The position numbers and the translations under genes are program-made. A stretch of 64,000 bases of DNA from Paludisphaera rhizosphaerae (GTDB lineage Bacteria; Planctomycetota; Planctomycetia; Isosphaerales; Isosphaeraceae). The DNA lies in assembly GCF_011065895.1 (NCBI RefSeq), contig NZ_JAALCR010000022.1, positions 57,279-121,278 of the forward strand, read 5' to 3'. Below the pieces are notes generated by a model. It was not told the DNA's origin. It saw only the letters and a list, made by a program, of their open reading frames with translations, and did not search any database. Numbering within the stretch: the first letter of the stretch is position 1; the number at the start of each line of letters is the position of its first letter. Below are positions 39,720 to 53,802 of the stretch, in pieces.

Positions 39720-40280
39720 GCAAGTCGCCTGGAATCTGCCTCAGGTGGGGGGGGAGCGATCGAGCGAGGGGTGAAGAGGGCCATGTCGAAACCCCGCTTG
39801 AGAGGGGGCTCGCGTCCTCTCAATCGCCGTCATCTTGCGCCAAGGGAGCAATCAAGTAAAGAGTACACTGATTCACCCAAATCTCTTCCTTAAATCCCCC
39901 TTAAATCCAACGGATCGGTCCTGATTTCTACTCCGATTTCCTTGAGAGAGGACGGGAAGTCGAAACAAAGTCTTTCGTCGCACTGGGCCCGGCGCATATA
40001 CTAGTTGTGGCGAGTCGGATGTGCCTTGACGGCTTCTGGACGATTGTTAGGATGGTTCGTCCTGGACGCTCGCGAGCCTTCCCCTGGATCGATCCCGATC
40101 CCGCATCAAGCCGCCGCCGGCCTTCCTGCTTGATGCGACCGCTTTCCCACGGCTGGACGACGACCCGTTTCTGGAACGGCGGGTCGCGCGGCTCCCTTCT
40201 CGATGAGATCAGCGTGCGGTTCCTACAGTCGCGGGGATGGCGTTCCACCCTCCCAGCGCCCGTTGAGATGTAATCGGACC
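39720..40280. other. Intergenic region upstream of fusA with a promoter candidate
   Basis: About 560 bases between divergent genes. TATACT at 39998-40003 is a good -10 match; TTTCGT (39974-39979) is a weak -35. Such a start would leave a leader of about 270 nt before fusA. A short direct repeat (TTAAATCC twice, 39890-39910) is present. No gene seen. Confidence 0.4.
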
Positions 40281-42371
40281 ATGGAAAACCTGAGAAACCT
40301 GCGGAACATCGGCATCTCGGCCCACATCGATTCGGGCAAGACCACGCTGACCGAGCGGATGCTGTACTACACCGGCCGCACCCACGTGATCAAGGAGGTC
40401 AAGGGTGAAGGCGCGGTCATGGACCACATGGAGCTGGAGAAGGAGCGGGGGATCACCATCACCTCCGCCGCGACCACGGTCCGCTGGAACGAGAACGAGA
40501 TCAACATCATCGACACGCCCGGCCACGTCGACTTCACCGTCGAGGTCGAGCGTTCGCTCCGCGTGCTCGACGGGGCGGTCCTGGTCCTTTGCGCCGTGGC
40601 CGGCGTGCAGTCCCAGTCGATCACCGTCGACCGCCAGATGAAGCGGTACAACGTCCCGCGGATCGCGTTCATCAACAAGATGGACCGCACCGGCGCCAAT
40701 CCGGCCAACGTCATCAGCCAGCTGGAATCCAAGCTCGGGCTGACCACGCTGCCGCTCCAGATCCCGATGGGCGCCGAGTCGAATTTCCAGGGGATGATCG
40801 ACCTGATCGAACGCAGGGCGATCTACTTCGACGGCGAGAAGGGCGAGGACGTCCGCTACGAGGAGATCCCCGCTGAGTTCGCCGACGAGGCCGCTCGCGC
40901 CCGTCAGGGGATGCTCGAGGCGCTCTCGATGGTCTCCGACGAGATCATGGAGCTGCTGCTGGAAGAGCAGGAAATCCCGATCGACCTCATCCACAAGACG
41001 ATCCGCGAAGGGACGATCGCCCAGCAGCTTTGCCCGGTGATGGTCGGCACGGCTTACCGCAACAAGGGCATCCAGCCCTTGCTAGACGCCGTCTGCCGCT
41101 ACCTCCCGAGCCCGCTCGACCGCGAAGTCTTCGCCAAGGACAACGACAACGGGATGGCCGAAGTCCCGCTCGCGCCCGATCCTGAAGCCCCGCTCGTCGC
41201 CATGGCGTTCAAGCTGGTCGAGGAAGCGTTCGGCCAGGTCACGTACATGCGGATCTATCAGGGAACGCTCCAGAAGGGAACGTTCTACTACAACTCGCGT
41301 CAGAAGAAGCGGGCCCGCATCAGCCGCATCCTTCGGGTCCACGCCGACCAGAAGGAAGACATCGACGCCGCGACGGCCGGCGATATCGTCGCCGTCATGG
41401 GTCTTGAGTGCGCCACCGGCGACACGTACTGCGCTGAGGGGACGAACCTCTCACTCGAAAGCATTTACGCCGCCGAGCCGGTCATCGACCTCTCGATCCA
41501 GCCGAACAAGCGGGCCGACTACGACAAGCTGTCGAAGGCCCTCAACCGGTTCATGCGCGAGGACCCGACCTTCCGCGTTCACGTCGATCCGGAAACCAGC
41601 GAGACGATCATCTCCGGGATGGGCGAGCTCCATCTGGAGATCTACGTCGAGCGAATCCGTCGCGAGTACAAGGTTGAGTGCACCGTCGGCATGCCGAAGG
41701 TGAGCTATCGCGAGGCCCCGACCCGCGAGACCGCGTTCAACTACAAGCACAAGAAGCAGACCGGCGGCTCGGGCCAGTACGCCCACGTCGTCGGCAAGCT
41801 CGTGCCGCTCGATCCCGAGGCTCCCGAGCCGTTCGTCTTCGAGAACAAGGTCACCGGCGGCCGCATCCCGACCGAGTACATCCCCTCGGTCGAGAAGGGC
41901 TTCCGCGAGTCCATGCACAAGGGCCCCGTCGCCGGCTACGAGGTCATGGGCGTTCAAATGGTCCTGGAGGACGGCTCGTACCACGACGTCGACTCCTCGA
42001 CGATGGCCTTCGAAATCGCCGCCCGCGACTGCTTCCGTGAGACGTTCCGCAAGGCCGACCCGGTCCTTCTCGAGCCGATCATGCTCGTCGAGGTCGAGGT
42101 CCCGACCGAGTTCCAGGGGCCGGTCACTGGCGCCATCTCCTCCAAGCGAGGCGTCATTCTCGGCACCGAGAGCCGCTCGGGCTACACCGTCATCTCCGCC
42201 GAGGTTCCCCTCAGCGAGATGTTCGGTTACTCGAACGACCTCCGCAGCATGACCCAGGGGAAGGGGGGCTTCTCCATGGAGTTCCTCAAGTACCAGAAGC
42301 TCCCCTCGCGGTTCCAGGAAGAGATCGTCAAGCGGGTCCAGGCCGAGGCCAAGGCCACCGCGAAGGCCTGA
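40281..42371 (+). CDS. fusA: Elongation factor G (EF-G), spd/mitochondrial type
   Basis: A 696-aa translational GTPase driving ribosome translocation. G1 is [15 protein letters not shown] (residues about 14-28), G3 is DTPGHVDF and G4 is NKMD. Domains II-V follow ([24 protein letters not shown] in domain [21 protein letters not shown] and [22 protein letters not shown] blocks in IV/V). The G1 spelling [11 protein letters not shown] is that of mitochondrial EF-G1 and the spdEFG branch of spirochaetes, planctomycetes and some deltaproteobacteria; usual bacterial EF-G reads HIDAGKTTTTE. The ATG at 40281 starts the family-typical [12 protein letters not shown]. The long upstream frame adds unlike residues. 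A strong terminator follows. Confidence 0.96.
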   Translation: MENLRNLRNIGISAHIDSGKTTLTERMLYYTGRTHVIKEVKGEGAVMDHMELEKERGITITSAATTVRWNENEINIIDTPGHVDFTVEVERSLRVLDGAVLVLCAVAGVQSQSITVDRQMKRYNVPRIAFINKMDRTGANPANVISQLESKLGLTTLPLQIPMGAESNFQGMIDLIERRAIYFDGEKGEDVRYEEIPAEFADEAARARQGMLEALSMVSDEIMELLLEEQEIPIDLIHKTIREGTIAQQLCPVMVGTAYRNKGIQPLLDAVCRYLPSPLDREVFAKDNDNGMAEVPLAPDPEAPLVAMAFKLVEEAFGQVTYMRIYQGTLQKGTFYYNSRQKKRARISRILRVHADQKEDIDAATAGDIVAVMGLECATGDTYCAEGTNLSLESIYAAEPVIDLSIQPNKRADYDKLSKALNRFMREDPTFRVHVDPETSETIISGMGELHLEIYVERIRREYKVECTVGMPKVSYREAPTRETAFNYKHKKQTGGSGQYAHVVGKLVPLDPEAPEPFVFENKVTGGRIPTEYIPSVEKGFRESMHKGPVAGYEVMGVQMVLEDGSYHDVDSSTMAFEIAARDCFRETFRKADPVLLEPIMLVEVEVPTEFQGPVTGAISSKRGVILGTESRSGYTVISAEVPLSEMFGYSNDLRSMTQGKGGFSMEFLKYQKLPSRFQEEIVKRVQAEAKATAKA

Positions 42372-42402
42372 TTTTCACTTCCTCAAAGTAGCTCGATGAT
42401 AA

Positions 42403-42434
42403 AAAAAGGCCGCCGGGTCACCGGCGGCCTTTTT
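42403..42434 (+). terminator. Rho-independent terminator of fusA
   Basis: An A run, GGCCGCCGG / CCGGCGGCC (42408-42416 / 42421-42429) with loop GTCA, then TTTTT. The best canonical terminator in the window. Confidence 0.9.
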
Positions 42435-42716
42435 GTTTATTCAGGTGCAAGATATCGCCGAGTCATGCTGTAAATGACTTAATATTGGTTATTTTAAATA
42501 ATCGGCCGCCCGCTGGACAAACCGATCCGGTCGCCGTGTAATGCCCCTTGGCGTTGACCCTCAGAGTGTTGTTCGATCTCTGGGTCCACGTCGTGCGTGG
42601 TCGACGCTGTTCGGCCGCATCGCACCCGGTTCGTGCTCCGGGGTTGCATCCATTAAGTCTTTCCATCGCCCCAGCGGGGGGGGCCGGGTACCCTCGCGCT
42701 TTGAGGAGGCTCCCTC
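42435..42716. other. Intergenic region before a DUF1559 gene
   Basis: About 280 bases; AT-rich at 42470-42505. No gene seen. GAGGAGG at its end is the ribosome site of the next gene. Confidence 0.4.
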
Positions 42717-43778
42717 ATGCGCCGTCGTGGGTTTACGTTGATCGAACTGCTCGTGGTCATCGCGATCATCGCCGTGCTGATCGCCCTGCTGCTGCCCGCC
42801 GTTCAGGCGGCTCGCGAAGCGGCTCGCCGGATTCAGTGCACGAACAACCTGAAGCAAATCATGCTCGCCGTTCACAATTACACCGACGTCAACGGCGGCC
42901 TGCCCCCCACCGGAAACGCCGGCACGGTGAATTCGCGGACGGCCAACGCGAACGACTTCTCAGTGAATGCCCGGCTGCTCCCTTACATGGAGCAGCAGAC
43001 CCTCTACGCAACGCTCAACGTCTCCGTGGGTTACAACCTCGAACACAACGGCACGGCTTCTTCGACGAAGATTGCGACCTTCCTCTGCCCATCCGACGGG
43101 ACCACTGTCGCTCGGGGACTTAGCAACTACCCTGGGCACGACTTCGGCGATTGCAACTACGGTAACAGCGTCGGAACGCTTCACACCCTTTACGGCGGAA
43201 CGTTTGACGGGCCGACGTACATGACTGGAAAGAATGCAGCCAACTACGGCGGCAACGTGAGCCTCGCCTCGATCACCGACGGTACGTCGAATACCGCGAT
43301 GTACAGTGAGTGGGTCAAGGGGCCGTTCTCGGTCAAACCCGGAAAGCAGATGGTCTACACCATTGCGGTCACCTACACGCCGCCCAGCACGCCGGCACCT
43401 TCCGCTGGTCCGACTGGCGTCTCGGACACCCTGCGCTCGCTCGGAGCCAGTTGCCAGGCGTCCACAACGATCGGCGCTCAGACCTCCAAAGGGTTCTGCT
43501 GGGCGTCGCAGGGATGCGGCGTGGGCGGATGCTACAGCCATGTCAACACTCCGAACAAACAGTCCTGCATCTTCAGCAACATGAACGCCAACTATCCAGC
43601 GACGTTCGATTACGCTGCGGCGACTCTCGTCGGCGCGGCCTCCTATCACTCCGGCGGAGTCAACGTCGGCTTCCTGGACGGCTCGATCAAGTTCGTCAAG
43701 GACAGCATCAGCCCGGCGACCTGGTGGGCCGTCGCTACGAGAGCCGGCGGCGAGGTGATCAGCTCCGACGCCCTCTGA
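42717..43778 (+). CDS. DUF1559 prepilin-like secreted protein
   Basis: A 353-aa protein. Residues 4-30 are the prepilin-like [20 protein letters not shown] segment, then [19 protein letters not shown], the usual family sequence. [17 protein letters not shown] and FLCPSDG follow. The C-terminus has [13 protein letters not shown] (H-x9-DG). GAGGAGG sits 7 bases before the ATG. About seven Cys in the middle region suggest disulfides outside the cytoplasm. A hairpin with arms like those at 13269-13317 follows. Role unknown; a pseudopilin-like secreted protein. Confidence 0.92.
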   Translation: MRRRGFTLIELLVVIAIIAVLIALLLPAVQAAREAARRIQCTNNLKQIMLAVHNYTDVNGGLPPTGNAGTVNSRTANANDFSVNARLLPYMEQQTLYATLNVSVGYNLEHNGTASSTKIATFLCPSDGTTVARGLSNYPGHDFGDCNYGNSVGTLHTLYGGTFDGPTYMTGKNAANYGGNVSLASITDGTSNTAMYSEWVKGPFSVKPGKQMVYTIAVTYTPPSTPAPSAGPTGVSDTLRSLGASCQASTTIGAQTSKGFCWASQGCGVGGCYSHVNTPNKQSCIFSNMNANYPATFDYAAATLVGAASYHSGGVNVGFLDGSIKFVKDSISPATWWAVATRAGGEVISSDAL

Positions 43779-43852
43779 GTCCCGTCTCGGCGCGGTGTTG
43801 CCTTTCCTCGACGCGGCCTCGCAAATATTGGTGGCTTGAACATTTCTTAACC

Positions 43853-43892
43853 CAGACGCCGGCTCGCCGATTGACGCGGAGGCCGGCGTCTG
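43853..43892 (+). terminator. Terminator hairpin after the DUF1559 gene
   Basis: CAGACGCCGGC (43853-43863) and GCCGGCGTCTG (43882-43892) form an 11-bp perfect stem with an 18-nt loop. It shares the arms AGACGCCGGC/GCCGGCGTCT with the terminator at 13269-13317. Confidence 0.65.
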
Positions 43893-43964
43893 TCATAACG
43901 GCGCGTTATCCATCTCTCACGCAACTCGGCGTACGCTCCTGACGGAATCGGAGGGATTCGCGCC

Positions 43965-44855
43965 ATGTTAAACCGTGCTGCCTCTCTGCCCCTGTCTGAT
44001 CCGACGAGGCCTGATTCGACGGTCTCCTCTTCCAACTCACCATATCGAGCCGTCGCGGCAGGGGTTCTGATCCTGGCTGTTGGTGTTCCGATCAGCCTTC
44101 TCGTTCGCCGACTCTGCCAGGAATGGGCGACGCTGAGGGCTGAAGAAAGCGCGGCGGCTTCGAGCACCGTCGTGGGCTATCCCAACATTTACCCCATCAT
44201 TTCCCAGGCTTCCCGTCCGCAACCCTGGCGACGGGTCGAGGGAGGGGAGATGTTCGTGTGGTCGGGATGGAAGCAGGGGGAGGGCCACCGTTGGTTTAAG
44301 CTCGTCAGCGGCGACTGCGATCCGGCGGCCATCGGCGATCCAATGGGCCGGGACGTCGCTCTCTCGATCGACTTCCCGGCGGTGGAAGTCGGCGGCGGTA
44401 AGATCTGGGAACGAATCCCGGCCGACGCCGACATCGTCGGCATGTCGATCGGCAGGACCGCTTGCGCCTATCCCAAGGCGGTCTTGGCGAAGGTCTTGAT
44501 CGTCAACGACGAGATCGACGGCGTGCCGATTCTGCTGCATGACGACCCGTTCATCAGCCAGCGGCAGGCGGACATCGCCGTGTTCGACCCCCGACTCGAC
44601 GGCCACCGGATCACCATGGGAAGCAGCGGATTTACGGTAGCTGGGCATCACGTCCTCTACGACCGCGGGACGGAGAGCCTCTGGATCGATCGCGGCGAAG
44701 GATTGACGGCTTTCAGCGGGAAACACAAGGGTCGGACGCTGCCGTTGGTGAAGCGGCTGGATGTCACCTCCTGGGGCGAGTGGCAGGCCGACAACCCCTC
44801 TTCACGGCTGGTCATTGGCTCTCTTGACCGCCATCGGGCGCTTCCCTCCGAGTGA
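43965..44855 (+). CDS. DUF3179-like membrane-anchored protein lacking the cysteine pair
   Basis: A 296-aa protein with one membrane helix (VAAGVLILAVGVPISLLV, about residues 30-47) and an outward-facing domain. The family order is clear: AYPKAVLAKVLIVNDEIDGV, then a segment where DUF3179 proteins have the YCPLC-type motif but here read ILLHDDPFISQ, then FGxSG-like MGSSGFTVAGHHVLYDRGTESLW and LDVTSWGEWQ. Thus the family Cys pair is missing. Role unknown. A separate transcription unit is likely, since a hairpin precedes it. Confidence 0.68.
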   Translation: MLNRAASLPLSDPTRPDSTVSSSNSPYRAVAAGVLILAVGVPISLLVRRLCQEWATLRAEESAAASSTVVGYPNIYPIISQASRPQPWRRVEGGEMFVWSGWKQGEGHRWFKLVSGDCDPAAIGDPMGRDVALSIDFPAVEVGGGKIWERIPADADIVGMSIGRTACAYPKAVLAKVLIVNDEIDGVPILLHDDPFISQRQADIAVFDPRLDGHRITMGSSGFTVAGHHVLYDRGTESLWIDRGEGLTAFSGKHKGRTLPLVKRLDVTSWGEWQADNPSSRLVIGSLDRHRALPSE

Positions 44856-45192
44856 ATGGCCTTGCGACCCGAAGCTCGCCTCCGTCCACGGTCGTGCGGA
44901 TCGACCCGGTGCCTCCTTGACGAAGGGCGTCCGGGTCGCTAACTTGGAACTTTGCAAGAATATACGTTTGTGAACGCCTGCAACGGCGGGCTTGCGTGAT
45001 TCCGCGCTCGTCGTCGGCCGTCGTTTACCCGTTCAGCGGCCCTCCCGAGCCGCGTCTGCGCTGGACGCGACCGGCTCCCTCCCTCTCCCCAGTAGAGGCG
45101 TGCACGCAGGTTTCGAGGCCCCCCGGCTTCGTCCTCGCTAGAGGCCGTTGGACGTTCCCCGCCCGGTCCCTGACCAGGAGTCATCGATTCCG
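44856..45192. other. Intergenic region upstream of ppdK
   Basis: About 340 bases. An AT-richer segment with TTGGAA and TATACG at 44944-44966 has a spacing that is too short for a standard promoter. No gene or structured RNA recognised. Confidence 0.4.
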
Positions 45193-47862
<2,670 letters not shown>

Positions 47863-47894
47863 TCGAGCGACGACCTGAGGTCGGTTGGTAACGG

Positions 47895-47926
47895 CAAGGC
47901 CGTCGGACTATGGTCCGACGGCCTTG
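47895..47926 (+). terminator. ppdK terminator
   Basis: CAAGGCCGTCGGAC / GTCCGACGGCCTTG (47895-47908 / 47913-47926) is a 14-bp perfect stem with loop TATG, followed by TTTTT. Confidence 0.88.
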
Positions 47927-48001
47927 TTTTTGGTACCTCCGATCGGTCACCATCGACGGACGGCCGCCAACCTCCCTCCGCAAACCCCGCGAGACGTTGC
48001 A

Positions 48002-49315
48002 ATGACGACCCGCCTCAGACACGCCCTCTCGGTCTCCCTCGGCCTTCTGACGGCCGCTCCCGCCGTTCACGCTCAGCAGGCCCCGGCCGTTCTCACGGGC
48101 AAGGCCGCCCAGGGAGACTGGACGACCGACGCTCCCGGCGTCCGCCGCAAGATCACGGTGGACGACCTCGCCCCGCCGTTCGACACGGAGTCCGCCCAGA
48201 ACCACCCCCGGGTCGTGAAGCAGCCGGAAGGCGCCTGGCCGAAGGCTCCGGAAGGGTTCGAGGTTACGAAGTTCGCCACGGATCTGAAGCAGCCTCGGGT
48301 GATCGTGACCGCTCCCAACGGCGACTTCTTCGTCGCCGAGAGCGCCGCCGGTCGCGTGCATGTCTTCCGCGACGCCGACGGCGACGGCAAGCCCGAGGCT
48401 TCGGAGACTTTCGCCGCCGACCTGAAGCGGCCGTTCGGCATCGCCTTCTATCCGCTGGGCGCCGAGCCGAAGTACGTCTACGTCGCCAACACGGATTCGG
48501 TCGTCCGCTTCCCATACGCGAACGGCGACCTCAAGGCCACCGGCCCGGCGCAGGTGATCGTCGAAAGCATCCCCTCCGGCAACGAGAAGGTCGGCGGCGG
48601 CGGCCACTGGACCCGCGACCTTCAGTTCTCGCCCGACGGCAAGACCCTGTTCGTCTCGGTCGGCTCGCGGTCGAACGTCACCGACGACGCCTCCGAAACG
48701 CGCCGCGCCGACATCCTCGCCTTCGACCCTGAGGGCAAGAACGAGCGGATTTACGCCTGGGGCATCCGCAACCCGGTCGGCCTGGCGATCGATCCCGCGA
48801 CCGGCAAGCTCTGGACGTCGGTCAACGAGCGCGACGGCCTCGGCGACGACCTCGTCCCCGACTACATCACCCACGTCGAGGAAGGCGGCTTCTATGGATG
48901 GCCGTGGTACTACATCTCCGGTTCCAACCAGGATCCTCGCCACAAGGGGAAGCGGCCCGAGCTGAAGTCCAAGGTCATCGTCCCCGACGTCCTCGTGCAG
49001 GCGCACTCGGCGTCGCTGGACCTGACCTTCTACGACGGCGCTTCGTTCCCCGATGCGTACAAGGGCGACATTTTCGCCTCCGAACACGGCTCCTGGAACC
49101 GCGCCCGACGCACGGGTTACAAGGTGATCCGCGTTCCCCTCGAAAAGGGCGTCTCCAGCGGCGTCTACGAGGACTTCCTGGTCGGTTTCGTCACGCCCGA
49201 CGGCAACGTCTGGGGTCGGCCGGTCGGAGTCGCCGTGGCGAAGGACGGCTCTCTCATGGTGACCGACGATGCTTCGGGGACCGTGTGGAGGGTCGCCTAT
49301 GTGGGTAAGAAGTAA
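48002..49315 (+). CDS. PQQ-dependent sugar dehydrogenase-like protein (sorbosone dehydrogenase family), secreted
   Basis: A 437-aa protein with a signal peptide (about residues 1-25, ending AVHAQQ). The six-bladed propeller pattern of the GDH/sorbosone dehydrogenase family is visible: VIVTAPNGDFFVAESAAGRVHVFRD, then VGGGGHWTRDLQFSPDGKTLFVSVGSRSNV, and WGIRNPVGLAIDPATGKLW, each ending as a propeller blade. The GHWTRDL His and the R-N-P loop are residues that bind PQQ and sugar in relatives. The ATG at 48002 is chosen for the signal peptide; the upstream frame begins inside a terminator hairpin. The stop overlaps the next start by 17 bases. Confidence 0.86.
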   Translation: MTTRLRHALSVSLGLLTAAPAVHAQQAPAVLTGKAAQGDWTTDAPGVRRKITVDDLAPPFDTESAQNHPRVVKQPEGAWPKAPEGFEVTKFATDLKQPRVIVTAPNGDFFVAESAAGRVHVFRDADGDGKPEASETFAADLKRPFGIAFYPLGAEPKYVYVANTDSVVRFPYANGDLKATGPAQVIVESIPSGNEKVGGGGHWTRDLQFSPDGKTLFVSVGSRSNVTDDASETRRADILAFDPEGKNERIYAWGIRNPVGLAIDPATGKLWTSVNERDGLGDDLVPDYITHVEEGGFYGWPWYYISGSNQDPRHKGKRPELKSKVIVPDVLVQAHSASLDLTFYDGASFPDAYKGDIFASEHGSWNRARRTGYKVIRVPLEKGVSSGVYEDFLVGFVTPDGNVWGRPVGVAVAKDGSLMVTDDASGTVWRVAYVGKK

Positions 49316-50318
49316 GTCGGTCGGGCGGCTGCGGCGAGCTTTCACGTTGATCGAGTTGCTCGTCGTGATCGCGATCATCGCTGTGCTGATCGCGCTGCTC
49401 CTCCCGGCGGTTCAGGCCGCCCGGGAGGCCGCTCGGCGGATGCAGTGCGTCAACAATCTGAAGCAGATCGGGATCGCCCTGCACAATTACCACGGTGCGT
49501 TGGGCGGCTTCCCGGTCGGCTTCTTGTCGCCGTCCGGGCCGGTGCCGGCGACCACTTCGGTTTCCCAGTATCGCTGGTCGGCCCTGGCGCAGCTGTCTCC
49601 ATTCCTGGAGCAACAGGCGATTTTCCAGGCCCTGAATTTCGACTACGCGATCGCCTACAAGCCGGCCGGCGGAGCGCTCTTCTGGCCGTTCCACCCCGTC
49701 AACTCCACGGCGATGGGGACTCGCGTCGCCCTGTTCCTCTGCCCGAGCGACGGCGCGCCGGCGCCGGCCGACGACTCGGGGCCGACCAATTACGCATTCT
49801 GCAGCGGCGACGGCTCGAACGGCGGCGAGGCGACCGGAGCGAACGGCCTCTTTATCCTGGGACCCTCGCTCGCTTTCCGTGACGTCCTCGATGGTTCGAG
49901 CAACACCGCCGCGGTCGCCGAGCATCTCCTCGGAACTCCCGGTCCCTATTCGCAGACGACGCCGACGCCGCTCCCGGCCCAGCCCGCTCGCGCATCGGCC
50001 CGAGCGGCGGCTCCCCTCGACGATGCTTCCTGTGCGGCAGCGCCTCTCGGATGGTTATTCAACAAAGGGGCGGGCTGGTGGGACGGGAACTACTTGAACA
50101 CCCTCTATAATCATCACGAGCCGCCCAACAGTAAGCGGCCCGACTGCATCACGTACCACAACCCCGGCTGGACGGCCGCCAGGAGCATGCATCCCGGCGG
50201 CGCGAACGTCCTCTACGCCGACGGACACTCTGCCTTCGCGACCGACGGGATCAATCCGGCGGCCTGGCGGGCCGCGTCCACGAGGGCGGGTGGGGAAGTC
50301 GTCTCGGGCGCGTTCTAA
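49299..50318 (+). CDS. DUF1559 prepilin-like secreted protein, coupled to the sugar dehydrogenase gene
   Basis: A 339-aa protein. [20 protein letters not shown] at residues 14-33 is the prepilin-like segment, followed by RRMQCVNNLKQIGIALHNY. WSALAQLSPFLEQQAIF and LFLCPSDG match the family. HPGGANVLYADGH is the C-terminal H-x9-DG motif. The ATG at 49299 lies inside the preceding gene, with GGAGGG 7 bases before it, so translation is probably coupled. A TAA stop at 50316-50318 sits in a weak hairpin loop (50307-50325). Confidence 0.9.
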   Translation: MWVRSKSVGRLRRAFTLIELLVVIAIIAVLIALLLPAVQAAREAARRMQCVNNLKQIGIALHNYHGALGGFPVGFLSPSGPVPATTSVSQYRWSALAQLSPFLEQQAIFQALNFDYAIAYKPAGGALFWPFHPVNSTAMGTRVALFLCPSDGAPAPADDSGPTNYAFCSGDGSNGGEATGANGLFILGPSLAFRDVLDGSSNTAAVAEHLLGTPGPYSQTTPTPLPAQPARASARAAAPLDDASCAAAPLGWLFNKGAGWWDGNYLNTLYNHHEPPNSKRPDCITYHNPGWTAARSMHPGGANVLYADGHSAFATDGINPAAWRAASTRAGGEVVSGAF

Positions 50319-50423
50319 GAGCGCCTCCGTGAGAAACTCCCCCTGGGGAGAAAACCCGGACCGCGACGGCGGGTCTGTCTTGCAGTCGCGGTTTCCGGAT
50401 CATTGTCGCCAGGGAGTAAGTGG

Positions 50424-51733
50424 ATGGATGGCATGGCCGTCGAGCAGGAAGCAAGTCCGACACCTCCGGCGGTCGTTCACGATCCCGCCGCAACCGTAGC
50501 GACCGGAGAGGACCAGGCCGCCCAACGACGTCGCGAGTTGATGTTGGTCTTGATGCTGGCCTCGGTCCAGTTCACCAGCATCGTCGATTTCATGGTCGTC
50601 ATGCCCCTCGGGCCGGAGTTGGAGCGTGTTCTGGGGCTCAATGAAGCCCAGTTCGGCCGGGTCGTCGCCGCATACACGGTGGCGGCGGGACTCGCCGGTT
50701 TCGCGGCCTCGTTCGTGATGGATCGCTTCGGCCGTAAGTCGGCGTTCCTCACGCTCTACGCCGGCTTCTTGCTGGGAACCTTGCTCTGCGGCCTGGCCTG
50801 GAGCTATCCGACGCTCGTCGCCGCTCGACTGGCGACGGGGACGTTCGGCGGGATCCTCGGTGGGCTGGCGTTGGCGATCGTCGGCGACGTCGTGCCCGAG
50901 AGCCGTCGAGGCTGGGCGACGGGGATGCTGATGACGGCTTTCGCAGTCGCCTCGGTCGTTGGGGTGCCCGTAGGCCTGGACCTGGGGCTTCGCTTCGGCT
51001 GGCAGGCGCCGTTCCTCGTCCTGGCCGCTCTCGGCACCCCGATTCTCTTCGTGGCGATGCGGGTTTTGCCGCCGCTTCGAGGACACATCCACCGTGGCGA
51101 ACCCGTGTCGCTCGCGCGCAAGACCGTGGAGATGTTTGGCCACGCGAACCATCTGCGGGCGTTTGCACTGACGGTCGCGGTAATGTTCGGCGGATTCACA
51201 GTGATCCCCTTCATCAGCGTTTACCTGGTCCGCAATGCGGGGATCAGCCAGTCGCAGTTGAAGTGGATCTTCGTTTCGGGCGGGGTGTTGACGCTTTTCG
51301 GCGCCCCCTTGATCGGCCGCGCAGCCGACCATTTCGGCAAGCTGCCGGTCTTTCGCGTGGTCGCGTCGGCGGCGATGGTCATGCTGATCGCGATCACGAA
51401 CCTGCCGCACGTCTCCATCCTGGTTGCGGCGTCGGTATTTGGCCTGCTGATGCTTTGCAACGCAGGCCGGATGGTGCCGGCCATGGCGATGATCACGGCC
51501 AGCGTCGAACCCTCGAAGCGCGGCGGCTTCATGAGCGCGAATGCGGCCGTCCAGCACCTGGCGGCTGGAGTCGCGGCCGACTTCGCGGGTTCCTGGATCC
51601 TGGGCAAGGCGGCCGACGGCTCGCTGCTGCACTTCGACCGCGTCGGCTATTTCGCGGCAGCCTGCACGCTCGGGAGCCTCTGGCTGGCCGGCCGCCTTCG
51701 TCCAGCGAAGGCGACGCGGCCGTCCTCTGAGGT

Positions 51734-51755
<22 letters not shown>
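50424..51755 (+). CDS. MFS transporter
   Basis: A 443-aa transporter with about 12 membrane segments. Motif A is present as DRFGRKSAFL, in the loop between helices 2 and 3, and FVMDRFGRK is the usual charged loop. MLASVQFTSIVDFMVVMPLGPEL is helix 1, and the repeat after residue about 225 starts the second half. GGGAG 8 bases before the ATG at 50424 supports it. Substrate unknown; drug or sugar export is possible. Its 3' end overlaps the convergent glycerol kinase gene by 22 bases. Confidence 0.88.
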
Positions 51756-53239
<1,484 letters not shown>

Positions 53240-53349
53240 GGGAGAGGACCTCGAACCGAGTGGACAGTGGTCGCTGGAGCGGTCCCCAAATTAACATGCT
53301 GTGAAGGCCGAGTCGCCAGGCTGGAAAGCTTTCAAACGAGGTCGAAGTC

Positions 53350-53802
53350 ATGCCCCCATCAACGGTCGTCCCCCTGGCCGGCATCGCCCTCCCGGCGATC
53401 ATCGTCCCGCTCGTAATCTTCGCCAAGCAGGCGGGGAACAAGCGATACTACCGTCACCTGGAGCGAATGGCGGCGATCAAGGCGGGCGTTCCGCTGCCGG
53501 AATCCGCCCCGCTGCCCGGTCCGGGCGCGATCGTTGCGATTGGCGCCGGCGTTCCGATCGCGGCCGTCTTCGGGGCTCTGCTGGCTACCGCCAACCTGCC
53601 CCAGTTCAACGACGATACGGTGCCGCTGGTGGCGATTATCTGGAGCTTTGCGCTGCTGATCGCGCTGGTGGGACTGGCGACGGCCCTCGTCCTGAGCGTC
53701 ATGCTCCATAGGGCCCATCGGCGGACGGCGGAGACGTCCCAGCCGTCAACCAAGCCGGCCTATGACCCGGACATGTTCGAGCCTGCCGGGCGTCATTTCT
53801 GA
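53350..53802 (+). CDS. Small membrane protein of unknown function
   Basis: A 150-aa protein with three hydrophobic segments (VVPLAGIALPAIIVPLVIFA, AIVAIGAGVPIAAVFGALLA, VAIIWSFALLIALVGLATAL). The first is followed by the basic stretch KQAGNKRYYRHLERMAAIKAG, seen in many DUF6249-like proteins. No enzyme motif. The 3' end overlaps the convergent membrane glycosyltransferase gene by 57 bases. AGGTCGAAGTC precedes the ATG. Confidence 0.65.
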   Translation: MPPSTVVPLAGIALPAIIVPLVIFAKQAGNKRYYRHLERMAAIKAGVPLPESAPLPGPGAIVAIGAGVPIAAVFGALLATANLPQFNDDTVPLVAIIWSFALLIALVGLATALVLSVMLHRAHRRTAETSQPSTKPAYDPDMFEPAGRHF

